DNA from: JAVBQU01 sp031548675
Lineage (GTDB): Bacteria > Bacteroidota > Bacteroidia > Bacteroidales > P3
NCBI GenBank assembly: GCA_031548675.1
Contig: JAVBQU010000198.1
Location: 1 to 5,790 of the forward strand
Direction of reading: 5' to 3'
DNA: 5,790 nucleotides
Shown: in pieces, positions 1-5,762 of the stretch
Layout: each line of letters begins with the position of its first letter
Numbering within the stretch: the first letter of the stretch is position 1
Notes under the pieces: generated by a model
Told to the model about the DNA's origin: nothing
The model's input: the letters and a program-made list of their open reading frames with translations, nothing else
Database searches by the model: none
Position numbers and translations under genes: made by a program

Positions 1-917
1 TAATGAGTCACATCAGCAATATGCACGCCAATTTCTGTATTTCCATTAGGCAAAATCCTATACGAGAGAGCATCATCAAAATCTTTGGCATCAGCAGGGT
101 CTATCGTTACCGTAATCACATCGCGGAAATCACGCCGCTGGCGGATATCTTTTTCCGTGATTTTTTCAGGAATTTCTTCCGACTCTTTCAAAGTCTCCGG
201 CTTAAAAAACAAAGGAAAATCAAAGTCGGCAAGTACCGATTCCATTTCCACATCATTATTTCCCGGTTTACCCAAAACCTTAATAATTTCTCCAAAAGGA
301 TTGTTAGACCGCTCAGGCCATTCCGTAATACGGGCTACCACCTTATCCCCATCCGAAGCCCCGTTCAATCCGTCGGTCGGAATAAAAATATCAATCGGCA
401 CATGCTGGCTATCCGGAACAACAAAAGCATAGCGTTTGCTTATCTGTATCGTTCCTACAAACTGTTTTTTGGCACGTTCCAAAATTTCAATAATCTGTCC
501 CTCCTGTTTTCTTCCCTTACGAAGCGGAAACAAATGCACCCGTACCCTATCGCCATGCAAAGCATGATGAGTATTATTCGGAGCAATAAAAATATCGTCA
601 AAATCCTTTTCATCGTGCATCACATAAGCCTTTCCCGTCTGTTTCATATCCACCTTACCCTCAATAAAAGAATCCTGCTTCAAATCTCGGCTTATGTGTT
701 TCGGATTCAACTTAAACTTCCCCCTGTCAGTATCAATTAAAGCACCCGATTCATACAAATGATTTATGGCGGCATTTACCATCATTTTACTATCCTTTCC
801 CGAAATACCTAAACGGGAAGTAATCTGTTTATGATTATAAGCATCAAAAGGGTTTTTGGCAAATATTTTTAATACAGAAGTCAAAAAAGCATCAGGAATA
901 TGGTTGATAGGTTTCAT
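1..917 (-). CDS. rnr: Ribonuclease R, N-terminal 305 residues (cut by window edge)
   Basis: 3'-to-5' exoribonuclease of the RNB (RNase II) family, which degrades structured RNA processively in the cytoplasm. Reading the minus strand from the ATG at 917-915 gives an open frame to the window edge, so only about 305 of the roughly 700 residues usual for the family are present. Visible order: a winged-helix-like N-terminus (about residues 8-65), two cold-shock-type OB regions (about 80-145 and 150-215, the first with ALHGDRVRVHL), then the start of the RNB domain. The catalytic metal-binding cluster is intact: DPADAKDFDDA has D273, D279, D281 and D282, matching E. coli RNase R D272, D278, D280 and D281. 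The last residues read GVHIADVTH, the next conserved RNB motif. The start is chosen because the winged-helix region begins at once and the frame has a good promoter upstream. It is divergent from kbl. Family assignment is very secure; the C-terminal S1 domain lies outside the window. Confidence 0.96.
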   Translation of the reverse strand, partial: MKPINHIPDAFLTSVLKIFAKNPFDAYNHKQITSRLGISGKDSKMMVNAAINHLYESGALIDTDRGKFKLNPKHISRDLKQDSFIEGKVDMKQTGKAYVMHDEKDFDDIFIAPNNTHHALHGDRVRVHLFPLRKGRKQEGQIIEILERAKKQFVGTIQISKRYAFVVPDSQHVPIDIFIPTDGLNGASDGDKVVARITEWPERSNNPFGEIIKVLGKPGNNDVEMESVLADFDFPLFFKPETLKESEEIPEKITEKDIRQRRDFRDVITVTIDPADAKDFDDALSYRILPNGNTEIGVHIADVTH

Positions 918-929
918 ATTTATTTCAAC

Positions 930-965
930 GTTTAAGGTTTACTATTTAGTATTTACTATTCGTAA
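930..965 (-). repeat. 7-bp-periodic degenerate repeat in the rnr leader
   Basis: On the minus strand the bases 962-935 read as consecutive 7-mers: GAATAGT, AAATACT, AAATAGT, then AAACCTT. Seen on the plus strand, TTTACTATT occurs at 938-946 and again at 952-960, exactly 14 bases apart. An 11-base piece, TTTACTATTCG (952-962), recurs exactly at 5652-5662 in another intergenic gap. It lies between the predicted rnr promoter and the start codon, so it would be transcribed as leader RNA. Function unknown; it could be neutral slipped-strand repeat sequence. Confidence 0.6.
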
Positions 966-1037
966 AATGTAAGAGTGAGGTGTGAGAAGAAAAATACGTT
1001 CATAACCGGCATTCTTAACTTATCGGTCATTAGATAA

Positions 1038-1071
1038 CAAAAGTACAGATAATAATTTAGGTATACAAAAA
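1038..1071 (-). promoter_or_regulatory. Bacteroidota sigma-ABfr-type promoter for rnr
   Basis: On the minus strand, TTTTTG (1071-1066) is followed after exactly 20 bases by TACTTTTG (1045-1038). This fits the known Bacteroidota primary promoter, -33 TTG, spacer of about 19-21 and -7 TAnnTTTG, with all fixed positions matched. Transcription would start near 1032, giving an rnr leader of about 115 nt that contains the 7-bp repeat. The assignment rests on sequence match alone. Confidence 0.72.
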
Positions 1072-1148
1072 TATCAGATGCATTCTAAGATTATTTCCAA
1101 GCCCAAGTATTTTTGAATCAAATAAAATAATATTCAGGATATTTCTTG

Positions 1149-1156
1149 TAAATTTG
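1149..1156 (+). promoter_or_regulatory. Possible -7 box for kbl
   Basis: TAAATTTG at 1149-1156 matches the Bacteroidota -7 consensus TAnnTTTG at every fixed position. It lies about 72 bases before the kbl start codon, which would give a leader of roughly 65 nt. No TTG is seen at the expected -33 distance: the nearest upstream TTG, at 1113-1115, is 33 bases away, so this promoter is weaker or activator-dependent, or the match is chance. Confidence 0.4.
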
Positions 1157-1228
1157 CATATCGTTTATTTTGTATTTTCAAAACCCCAAAAACGAAACAT
1201 AAATTACCATTTAAAATTACATTAAGCC

Positions 1229-2416
1229 ATGTATCAAAAATTTGAACAATACTTAGAAAAAGAACTTGCAGAAATAAAATCAGCAGGATTATATAAAGAC
1301 GAACGCATTATAGAATCTCCTCAAGGAGCCGAAATAGAAGTAAAAGGACAAAAAGTGCTTAACTTTTGTGCCAATAACTACTTAGGTTTGGCAAACAGCA
1401 AAGACCTTATCGATGCAGCTAAAAAAGCTCTTGACAACAGAGGCTACGGCATGGCATCTGTCCGTTTTATTTGCGGCACGCAAGATATGCATAAACAATT
1501 GGAACAAAAAATTGCCGAATTTTTCGGAACAGAAGATACCATCCTTTATGCTGCCTGTTTCGATGCTAATGGGGGTGTTTTCGAACCTCTTTTAGGCGAA
1601 GAAGATGCCATTATCTCCGACGCGTTAAACCATGCATCTATCATCGACGGTGTACGTTTATGCAAAGCCCAACGCTTCCGTTACGCAAATGCCGATATGG
1701 CTGATTTGGAAAAACAATTGCAAGCTTCGCAAAACTGCCGCTTCCGCCTGATTGTTACCGACGGCGTATTTTCGATGGACGGCAATGTAGCTCCCGTTGA
1801 TCAGATTTATGCTTTGGCAAATAAATATGATGCTATGGTTATGATTGACGAATCGCACTCTGCCGGCGTTGTTGGAAAAACAGGACGGGGAACTACCGAA
1901 CTTTATAACTTGCAAGGCAAAGCAGAAATTATTACAGGAACTTTAGGTAAAGCTTTCGGAGGAGCCATCGGCGGTTTTACAACCGGAAAAAAAGCAATCA
2001 TAGATATGCTCCGCCAACGCTCACGTCCCTATTTATTTTCCAACTCCATACCCCCCGCAGTAGCCGCTGCCGGTATAAAAATGGTTGAGTTAATGACTAC
2101 CAGCAATGAGTTGCAAGACCGTCTGCATGCCAATACAGCCTATTTTGCAGAAAAAATGAAAGCTGCCGGATTCGATATCAAACCTACACAATCAGCTATC
2201 TGTGCTCTTATGCTTTACGATGCAAAACTTTCTCAAGAATTTGCAGCCAAAATGCTGAATGAAGGTATTTATGTTATCGGATTTTATTATCCGGTAGTTC
2301 CTAAAGACTTAGCACGTATCCGCATCCAAATATCGGCTGCCCATACCCAAGCGCATTTAGATAAAGCTATCAATGCCTTTATTAAAGTAGGCAAAGAATT
2401 AGGAGCCATAAAATAA
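1229..2416 (+). CDS. kbl: 2-amino-3-ketobutyrate CoA ligase (glycine C-acetyltransferase)
   Basis: PLP-dependent cytosolic enzyme that cleaves 2-amino-3-ketobutyrate with CoA to glycine and acetyl-CoA, the second step of threonine breakdown after threonine dehydrogenase. The 395 residues match the family length (398 in E. coli), and diagnostic Kbl stretches are present: NFCANNYLGLA (46-56), GMASVRFICGTQ (74-85), SDALNHASIIDG (130-141) and RQRSRPYLFSNS (262-273). Catalytic residues are intact: K241 in TGTLGKAFGGA forms the PLP Schiff base, D207 and H210 in IDESHSAG contact the cofactor, H135 stacks on its ring, and N49, S182 and R365 correspond to E. coli substrate-binding N50, S185 and R368. 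Related alpha-oxoamine synthases (serine palmitoyltransferase, BioF) are less likely given the Kbl-specific stretches. No threonine dehydrogenase gene is adjacent, unlike the E. coli kbl-tdh operon. It is read divergently from rnr and closed by a strong hairpin. Confidence 0.95.
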   Translation: MYQKFEQYLEKELAEIKSAGLYKDERIIESPQGAEIEVKGQKVLNFCANNYLGLANSKDLIDAAKKALDNRGYGMASVRFICGTQDMHKQLEQKIAEFFGTEDTILYAACFDANGGVFEPLLGEEDAIISDALNHASIIDGVRLCKAQRFRYANADMADLEKQLQASQNCRFRLIVTDGVFSMDGNVAPVDQIYALANKYDAMVMIDESHSAGVVGKTGRGTTELYNLQGKAEIITGTLGKAFGGAIGGFTTGKKAIIDMLRQRSRPYLFSNSIPPAVAAAGIKMVELMTTSNELQDRLHANTAYFAEKMKAAGFDIKPTQSAICALMLYDAKLSQEFAAKMLNEGIYVIGFYYPVVPKDLARIRIQISAAHTQAHLDKAINAFIKVGKELGAIK

Positions 2417-2452
2417 ACATAAGGTTAACCTGCATATAGGTTTATCCAGCAA

Positions 2453-2495
2453 AAAATAAGTTTTACAAATGGGTCTCATTTGTAAAACTTATTTT
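2453..2495. terminator. Perfect 19-bp inverted repeat, likely kbl terminator (bidirectional form)
   Basis: Bases 2453-2471 and 2477-2495 are exact inverted copies (19 bp, no mismatch) separated by the 5-base loop GGTCT. The left arm begins with an A-run and the right arm ends in CTTATTTT followed by CTATT, so transcripts from either strand would end a hairpin with a U-rich tail. It starts 36 bases after the kbl stop codon. The stem is AT-rich, so termination strength is uncertain. A smaller hairpin lies just before it (AACCT 2427-2431 with AGGTT 2438-2442, 6-base loop). Its loop contains an ATG (2469) in frame with the downstream helicase, a possible false start. Confidence 0.72.
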
Positions 2496-2513
2496 CTATT
2501 AATATACGATATT

Positions 2514-4814
2514 ATGAGTAATATACTTGAAGGTTTAAATGAAGAACAACACCATGCAGCAGCCTGCATAAATGGTCCTGTAATGGTTATCGCCGGAGCA
2601 GGTTCAGGCAAAACCCGTACCTTAACATACCGCATAGCTCATATTATCGACCAAGGGGTAGATGCTTTCAATATTCTTTCGCTCACCTTTACCAATAAAG
2701 CAGCCAAAGAAATGAAAGACCGGATAGAGAAGCTAATCGGTACCGAAGCCCGTAACATCTGGATGGGAACTTTTCACTCCGTATTTGCCAAAATTCTCCG
2801 TTTCGAAGCTGTTAAAATAGGCTACACTAACAACTTTACCATTTACGATACCGACGATGCCAAGGCTTTGCTCAAAAACATCATTAAAGCTCAGAATTTA
2901 GACCCCAAAGTTTATCCCGTTTCCCATGTGATGTTTCGCATTTCATCAGCCAAAAATAATTTATTGTCTCCGGCTGCCTATGCTGCCAATCAAGAAATTA
3001 TGGATGAAGATAAAAAAGGAAACAAACCTTTTATTGCCCAGCTATACGCCATTTACAATCAAAAATTGAAATTGGCAAATGCCATGGATTTCGATGACCT
3101 GCTTTACAATACCAATGTACTTTTTCGCGATAATCCCGATATTTTATACAAATACCAGCAAAAGTTCAAGTATATTTTGGTAGATGAGTATCAAGATACC
3201 AACTTTTCGCAAAACCTGATTGTAAAAAAATTGGCTGCTGCCCACGAAAACCTTTGTGTAGTGGGCGACGATGCCCAAAGTATTTATGCATTCCGCGGAG
3301 CTAATATCGAAAATATACTCAATTTCAAAAAAGATTATCCCGATGCCAAAGTATTTAAGCTGGAGCAAAACTACCGTTCAACCAAAATGATTGTTAGTGC
3401 TGCCAACAGCTTGATAAAAAAAAATAAATACCAGATAGCCAAAGAAATTTGGACAGATAACGAAGAAGGAAATTACATCCCGATTATAAAAGCATCATCC
3501 GAAAACGAAGAAGCCCTTAAAATAGCCCAGTCTATTTTCGAAACCAAAATGAATAATCAGCTTCGCAACGATGCTTTCGCCATTTTGTATCGAACCAATA
3601 TGCAGTCGCGTTCGCTCGAAGAAGCCTTGCGTAAACTCAATATTCCCTATCGTATTTATGGAGGCATGTCGTTTTACAAGCGAAAAGAAATTAAAGACGT
3701 GCTGGCATATTTCCGCTTAGTGCTCAATCCTTACGACGAAGAGGCATTTATGCGTACAATTAACTTTCCGGCAAGAGGAATCGGGCAGACCACTTTGGAT
3801 AAATTACAAATTGCTGCCGACACTTGGGAAACAAGTATTTGGAATATCATCGAAAGAATCTCCGAAATACAAATAGACATCAACAGACCTACCTGCCAGC
3901 GTTTGGCAGATTTTCAAACCATGATTAAGAGCTTTGCCGTACAAGCCAAGCATAGCAACGCTTACGATTTGGCAAAAAATATTGTACAAGGCAGCGGCAT
4001 TATCAAAGCGTTGAAAGCGGAAGATACACCCGAAAGCGAAAACCGCATCGAAAATATTGATGAGTTGTTGAATGGTATTCACGATTTTTGCGAAGCCAAA
4101 GATTCCATATATGATGATTTGGCAGAAGACGAGCAGGTTGTAAAAACTTTGGATATGTTTTTGCAAGAAGTTTCACTCTTAACCGATGCCGACGAGAACG
4201 ACGAAGATGCACAAAATAAAGTATCTTTGATGACGATACACTCCGCAAAAGGTTTGGAATTTCCGTATGTGTACATTGTAGGGATGGAAGAAAATCTTTT
4301 CCCCGGCATGCAGTCCATTGCTTCCCGTGCTGATTTGGAGGAAGAGCGGCGTTTATTTTATGTAGCCTTAACAAGAGCAGAAAAACAAGTATCTCTATCC
4401 TATGCCGAAACCCGTTTCCGCTGGGGAACACAAGCTTTCTGTGAACCCAGCCGATTTTTGTCCGAAATAGACGAAAAATATGTAGAATCCCCCAATAACC
4501 GCCAATACACCAAAACTACGCCTGCATTCGGCAAAACATTTGCTCCTAAAAGTACTGAAAACAAAGATAACACCATACTTCCGGCTAATTTATCTAAATT
4601 TAAAAAAGTAGATAAAGTCACAAGCAATTCGCACGAAATGGCAATAGACATAAGCCAAATACATATTGGAGCAAAAGTATTCCATCTCAGTTTCGGCGAG
4701 GGCGAAGTGTTGAACCTCGAAGGCAGTGGTTCGGACGCCAAAGCAACGATTTTATTTAAAAATGCAGGACAAAAGAATTTATTGCTTAAATTTGCAAAAC
4801 TAAAAATCCTTTGA
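2514..4814 (+). CDS. uvrD: UvrD/PcrA-type superfamily 1A DNA helicase
   Basis: ATP-driven 3'-to-5' DNA translocase/helicase used in nucleotide-excision and mismatch repair, in clearing proteins from DNA and, through its C-terminal domain, in contact with RNA polymerase. The 766 residues show the SF1A motifs in order: Q motif (LNEEQ, 8-12), Walker A GAGSGKT (28-34, K33), Ia (SLTFTNKAA, 56-64), Ib (GTFHS, 85-89), II DEYQD (224-228), III GDDAQSIYAFRGA (251-263), IV EQNYRST (284-290), V TIHSAKGLEF (574-583) and VI LFYVALTRA (614-622, R621). Motif III has Phe where many family members have Trp. A polar, low-complexity linker (about 655-710) leads to a Tudor-like tail (about 718-766; VFHLSFGEGEVL), the RNA-polymerase-binding domain of PcrA/UvrD. 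The ATG at 2514 is preferred: an in-frame ATG at 2469 would add 15 residues encoded by the hairpin and place the Q motif too deep. UvrD and PcrA cannot be separated by name here. Confidence 0.95.
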   Translation: MSNILEGLNEEQHHAAACINGPVMVIAGAGSGKTRTLTYRIAHIIDQGVDAFNILSLTFTNKAAKEMKDRIEKLIGTEARNIWMGTFHSVFAKILRFEAVKIGYTNNFTIYDTDDAKALLKNIIKAQNLDPKVYPVSHVMFRISSAKNNLLSPAAYAANQEIMDEDKKGNKPFIAQLYAIYNQKLKLANAMDFDDLLYNTNVLFRDNPDILYKYQQKFKYILVDEYQDTNFSQNLIVKKLAAAHENLCVVGDDAQSIYAFRGANIENILNFKKDYPDAKVFKLEQNYRSTKMIVSAANSLIKKNKYQIAKEIWTDNEEGNYIPIIKASSENEEALKIAQSIFETKMNNQLRNDAFAILYRTNMQSRSLEEALRKLNIPYRIYGGMSFYKRKEIKDVLAYFRLVLNPYDEEAFMRTINFPARGIGQTTLDKLQIAADTWETSIWNIIERISEIQIDINRPTCQRLADFQTMIKSFAVQAKHSNAYDLAKNIVQGSGIIKALKAEDTPESENRIENIDELLNGIHDFCEAKDSIYDDLAEDEQVVKTLDMFLQEVSLLTDADENDEDAQNKVSLMTIHSAKGLEFPYVYIVGMEENLFPGMQSIASRADLEEERRLFYVALTRAEKQVSLSYAETRFRWGTQAFCEPSRFLSEIDEKYVESPNNRQYTKTTPAFGKTFAPKSTENKDNTILPANLSKFKKVDKVTSNSHEMAIDISQIHIGAKVFHLSFGEGEVLNLEGSGSDAKATILFKNAGQKNLLLKFAKLKIL

Positions 4815-4944
4815 GAACGATGAACTATAGACTATAAACGATGAATGTTTGTAGTTTGCTGCTTATTTATATTGGTTATTGGTCTATAAATGCTTATTTC
4901 TTGCCAAACAAAACTGTTCATAGTTTGTCATTCATAGTTTATAA
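4815..4944. repeat. Paired inverted arrays of a degenerate 7-bp repeat
   Basis: Directly after the helicase stop codon, 4815-4842 reads as four 7-mers: GAACGAT, GAACTAT, AGACTAT and AAACGAT. AACGATGAA therefore recurs at 4816-4824 and 4837-4845 (21 apart). Near the other end, TTCATAGTTT occurs at 4917-4926 and 4931-4940 (14 apart); read on the minus strand this array is AAACTAT, GAATGAC, AAACTAT, then GAACAGT. The two arrays are inverted relative to each other: 4832-4847 and 4929-4944 match as inverted copies at 14 of 16 positions, enclosing 81 bases. The element fills nearly the whole gap and ends 10 bases before the next start codon. It encodes nothing recognisable. Whether it acts as terminator, leader structure or inert repeat cannot be told from sequence. 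Confidence 0.65.
4861..4893. other. Small hairpin inside the inverted repeat element
   Basis: ATTTATA (4865-4871) and TATAAAT (4885-4891) are exact inverted copies with a 13-base loop. With a two-base bulge, GC at 4861-4862 can also pair with GC at 4892-4893. The stem is AT-rich and not followed by a clean T-run, so it is a weak terminator candidate. It sits near the middle of the flanking inverted arrays, giving a nested stem layout. Confidence 0.35.
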
Positions 4945-4954
4945 TTAAAAAGAC

Positions 4955-5620
4955 ATGGAATATAATACTACACGCAACCACCTTATAATTCCCGAATATG
5001 GGCGTAATGTGCAAAAAATGATAGAAACCGCAATTGAAGAGCCGGATTTTGAGAAACGTACACGCATGGCATACGCCATTGTAGATGTAATGGCTCGCAT
5101 TCATCCACATTATAAAGACAAACCTGAATTTCGTCAAAAGCTTTGGGATCACTTGATTATTATTTCCAATTTCCGTTTGGATGTAAATGGTCCTTACCCA
5201 AAACCGATTCCACAATCGGAAATACCCCGTCCACAAAAACTGAATTATCCGAATAAATATATCGCCTATCGTCACTACGGAAAAAATATAGAACGTATTA
5301 TCGAAAAAGTAATAAGCTTGGAAGATGGTGCTTATAAAGCGGCTTTAATCAAAAATATCGCCAACTATCTCAAAAAATCATACTTAAGCTGGAATCGAGA
5401 TTCGGTAAATGACGAATTAATTTACAAGCATTTCGAAGAAATGTCGGGAGGTAATTTACAACTCAGCGAAGGTTTTCAATTAGCAAATACGAGATCCATT
5501 ATTCATAACATGGGACAAGGCAAAAAGAAAAATATTCCTGCCCCAACTAATAATGGCAAGTATGGGCAAAACCGGAATAATAAGAATAATCCCAAAAACG
5601 GATATACACCAAAGAAATAA
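4955..5620 (+). CDS. DUF4290 family protein, conserved in Bacteroidota, function unknown
   Basis: A 221-residue soluble protein with no signal peptide or membrane segment. The N-terminus (YNTTRNHLIIPEYGRNVQKM) and the KLWDHLIIISNFRLDV stretch (62-77) are what I recognise as DUF4290, a family of unknown function. Two parts of the protein resemble each other without gaps at an offset of 93 residues: 15-77 and 108-170, strongest at YGRNVQKMIETAI versus YGKNIERIIEKVI. It therefore looks like two copies of a mostly helical unit joined by a proline-rich linker (about 80-100, PYPKPIPQSEIPRP). The last roughly 35 residues (187-221) are rich in Lys and Asn with many Gly and Pro, probably disordered and basic, which could suit nucleic-acid binding, though that is inference. 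The ATG at 4955 starts the conserved region immediately. From memory, DUF4290 genes commonly precede murA; no murA start is seen in the remaining 170 bases. No promoter was identified. Confidence 0.85.
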   Translation: MEYNTTRNHLIIPEYGRNVQKMIETAIEEPDFEKRTRMAYAIVDVMARIHPHYKDKPEFRQKLWDHLIIISNFRLDVNGPYPKPIPQSEIPRPQKLNYPNKYIAYRHYGKNIERIIEKVISLEDGAYKAALIKNIANYLKKSYLSWNRDSVNDELIYKHFEEMSGGNLQLSEGFQLANTRSIIHNMGQGKKKNIPAPTNNGKYGQNRNNKNNPKNGYTPKK

Positions 5621-5714
5621 AGCATATATTGCTCTACAGATACTTCCTTACTTTACTATTCGGTACATTAATTGACCTGAGAATTGTATAATATATTTTC
5701 TATTGTATCGCCAT

Positions 5715-5734
5715 GCTTTTGTGTACAGAAAAGC
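5715..5734. repeat. 20-bp near-perfect palindrome (possible operator)
   Basis: GCTTTT (5715-5720) and AAAAGC (5729-5734) are exact inverted copies around the 8-base centre GTGTACAG, itself built on the palindrome TGTACA. Overall, 18 of 20 positions are symmetric. The size and two-fold symmetry fit the binding site of a dimeric regulator; it is also a possible short hairpin, but no T-run follows on either strand. No gene it might control is identified. Confidence 0.4.
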
Positions 5735-5738
5735 TAGA

Positions 5739-5762
5739 TAAAAAACTATTGCTGATAATAGT
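5739..5762 (-). terminator. Weak terminator-like hairpin on the minus strand
   Basis: On the minus strand, ACTATT (5762-5757), a 6-base loop, then AATAGT (5750-5745) form a 6-bp stem directly followed by a T-run ending in TTTTTATC. This is the form of a factor-independent terminator, though the stem has only one GC pair. It overlaps the stop codon (5748-5746) of a minus-strand frame entering from the right edge, which would fit the end of a convergent gene. Confidence 0.25.

Larger units (their letters stand above)
918..1228. other. Divergent intergenic region between rnr and kbl
   Basis: This 311-bp AT-rich stretch separates two divergently read genes. It holds a well-formed Bacteroidota promoter for rnr, a -7 box for kbl and a 7-bp-periodic repeat in the rnr leader. 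I see no convincing protein gene. The only frame of note on the minus strand is a 24-codon ATG frame at 1030-956, which begins almost at the predicted rnr transcription start and ends within the repeat; nothing supports its being translated. No Shine-Dalgarno-like GGAGG is seen ahead of either gene start; both have A/T-rich leaders. Confidence 0.7.

Noticed and set aside
3..740. Long plus-strand open frame of 245 codons at the left edge
   Set aside because: It lies antisense over RNase R, whose minus-strand frame carries the full catalytic aspartate cluster. The plus-strand translation is rich in Arg, Phe and Ile, with no recognisable domain.
956..1030. 24-codon minus-strand ATG frame in the rnr leader
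   Set aside because: It begins almost at the predicted transcription start and has no codon or family signal. An open frame this short is common by chance.
2469..2513. 15-residue N-terminal extension of the helicase from the ATG at 2469
   Set aside because: The extension is encoded by the right half of the perfect hairpin. The Q motif sits at the normal place when counting from the ATG at 2514.
3804..4741. Several overlapping minus-strand open frames of 79-142 codons within the helicase gene
   Set aside because: They are antisense shadows of a complete, motif-rich helicase. Their translations are low in domain-like features, and they lack promoter or leader signals.
4928..5275. Minus-strand open frame of 115 codons over the DUF4290 start
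   Set aside because: It is antisense to a conserved protein family member and shows only hydrophobic, aromatic-rich composition typical of reversed AT-rich coding sequence.
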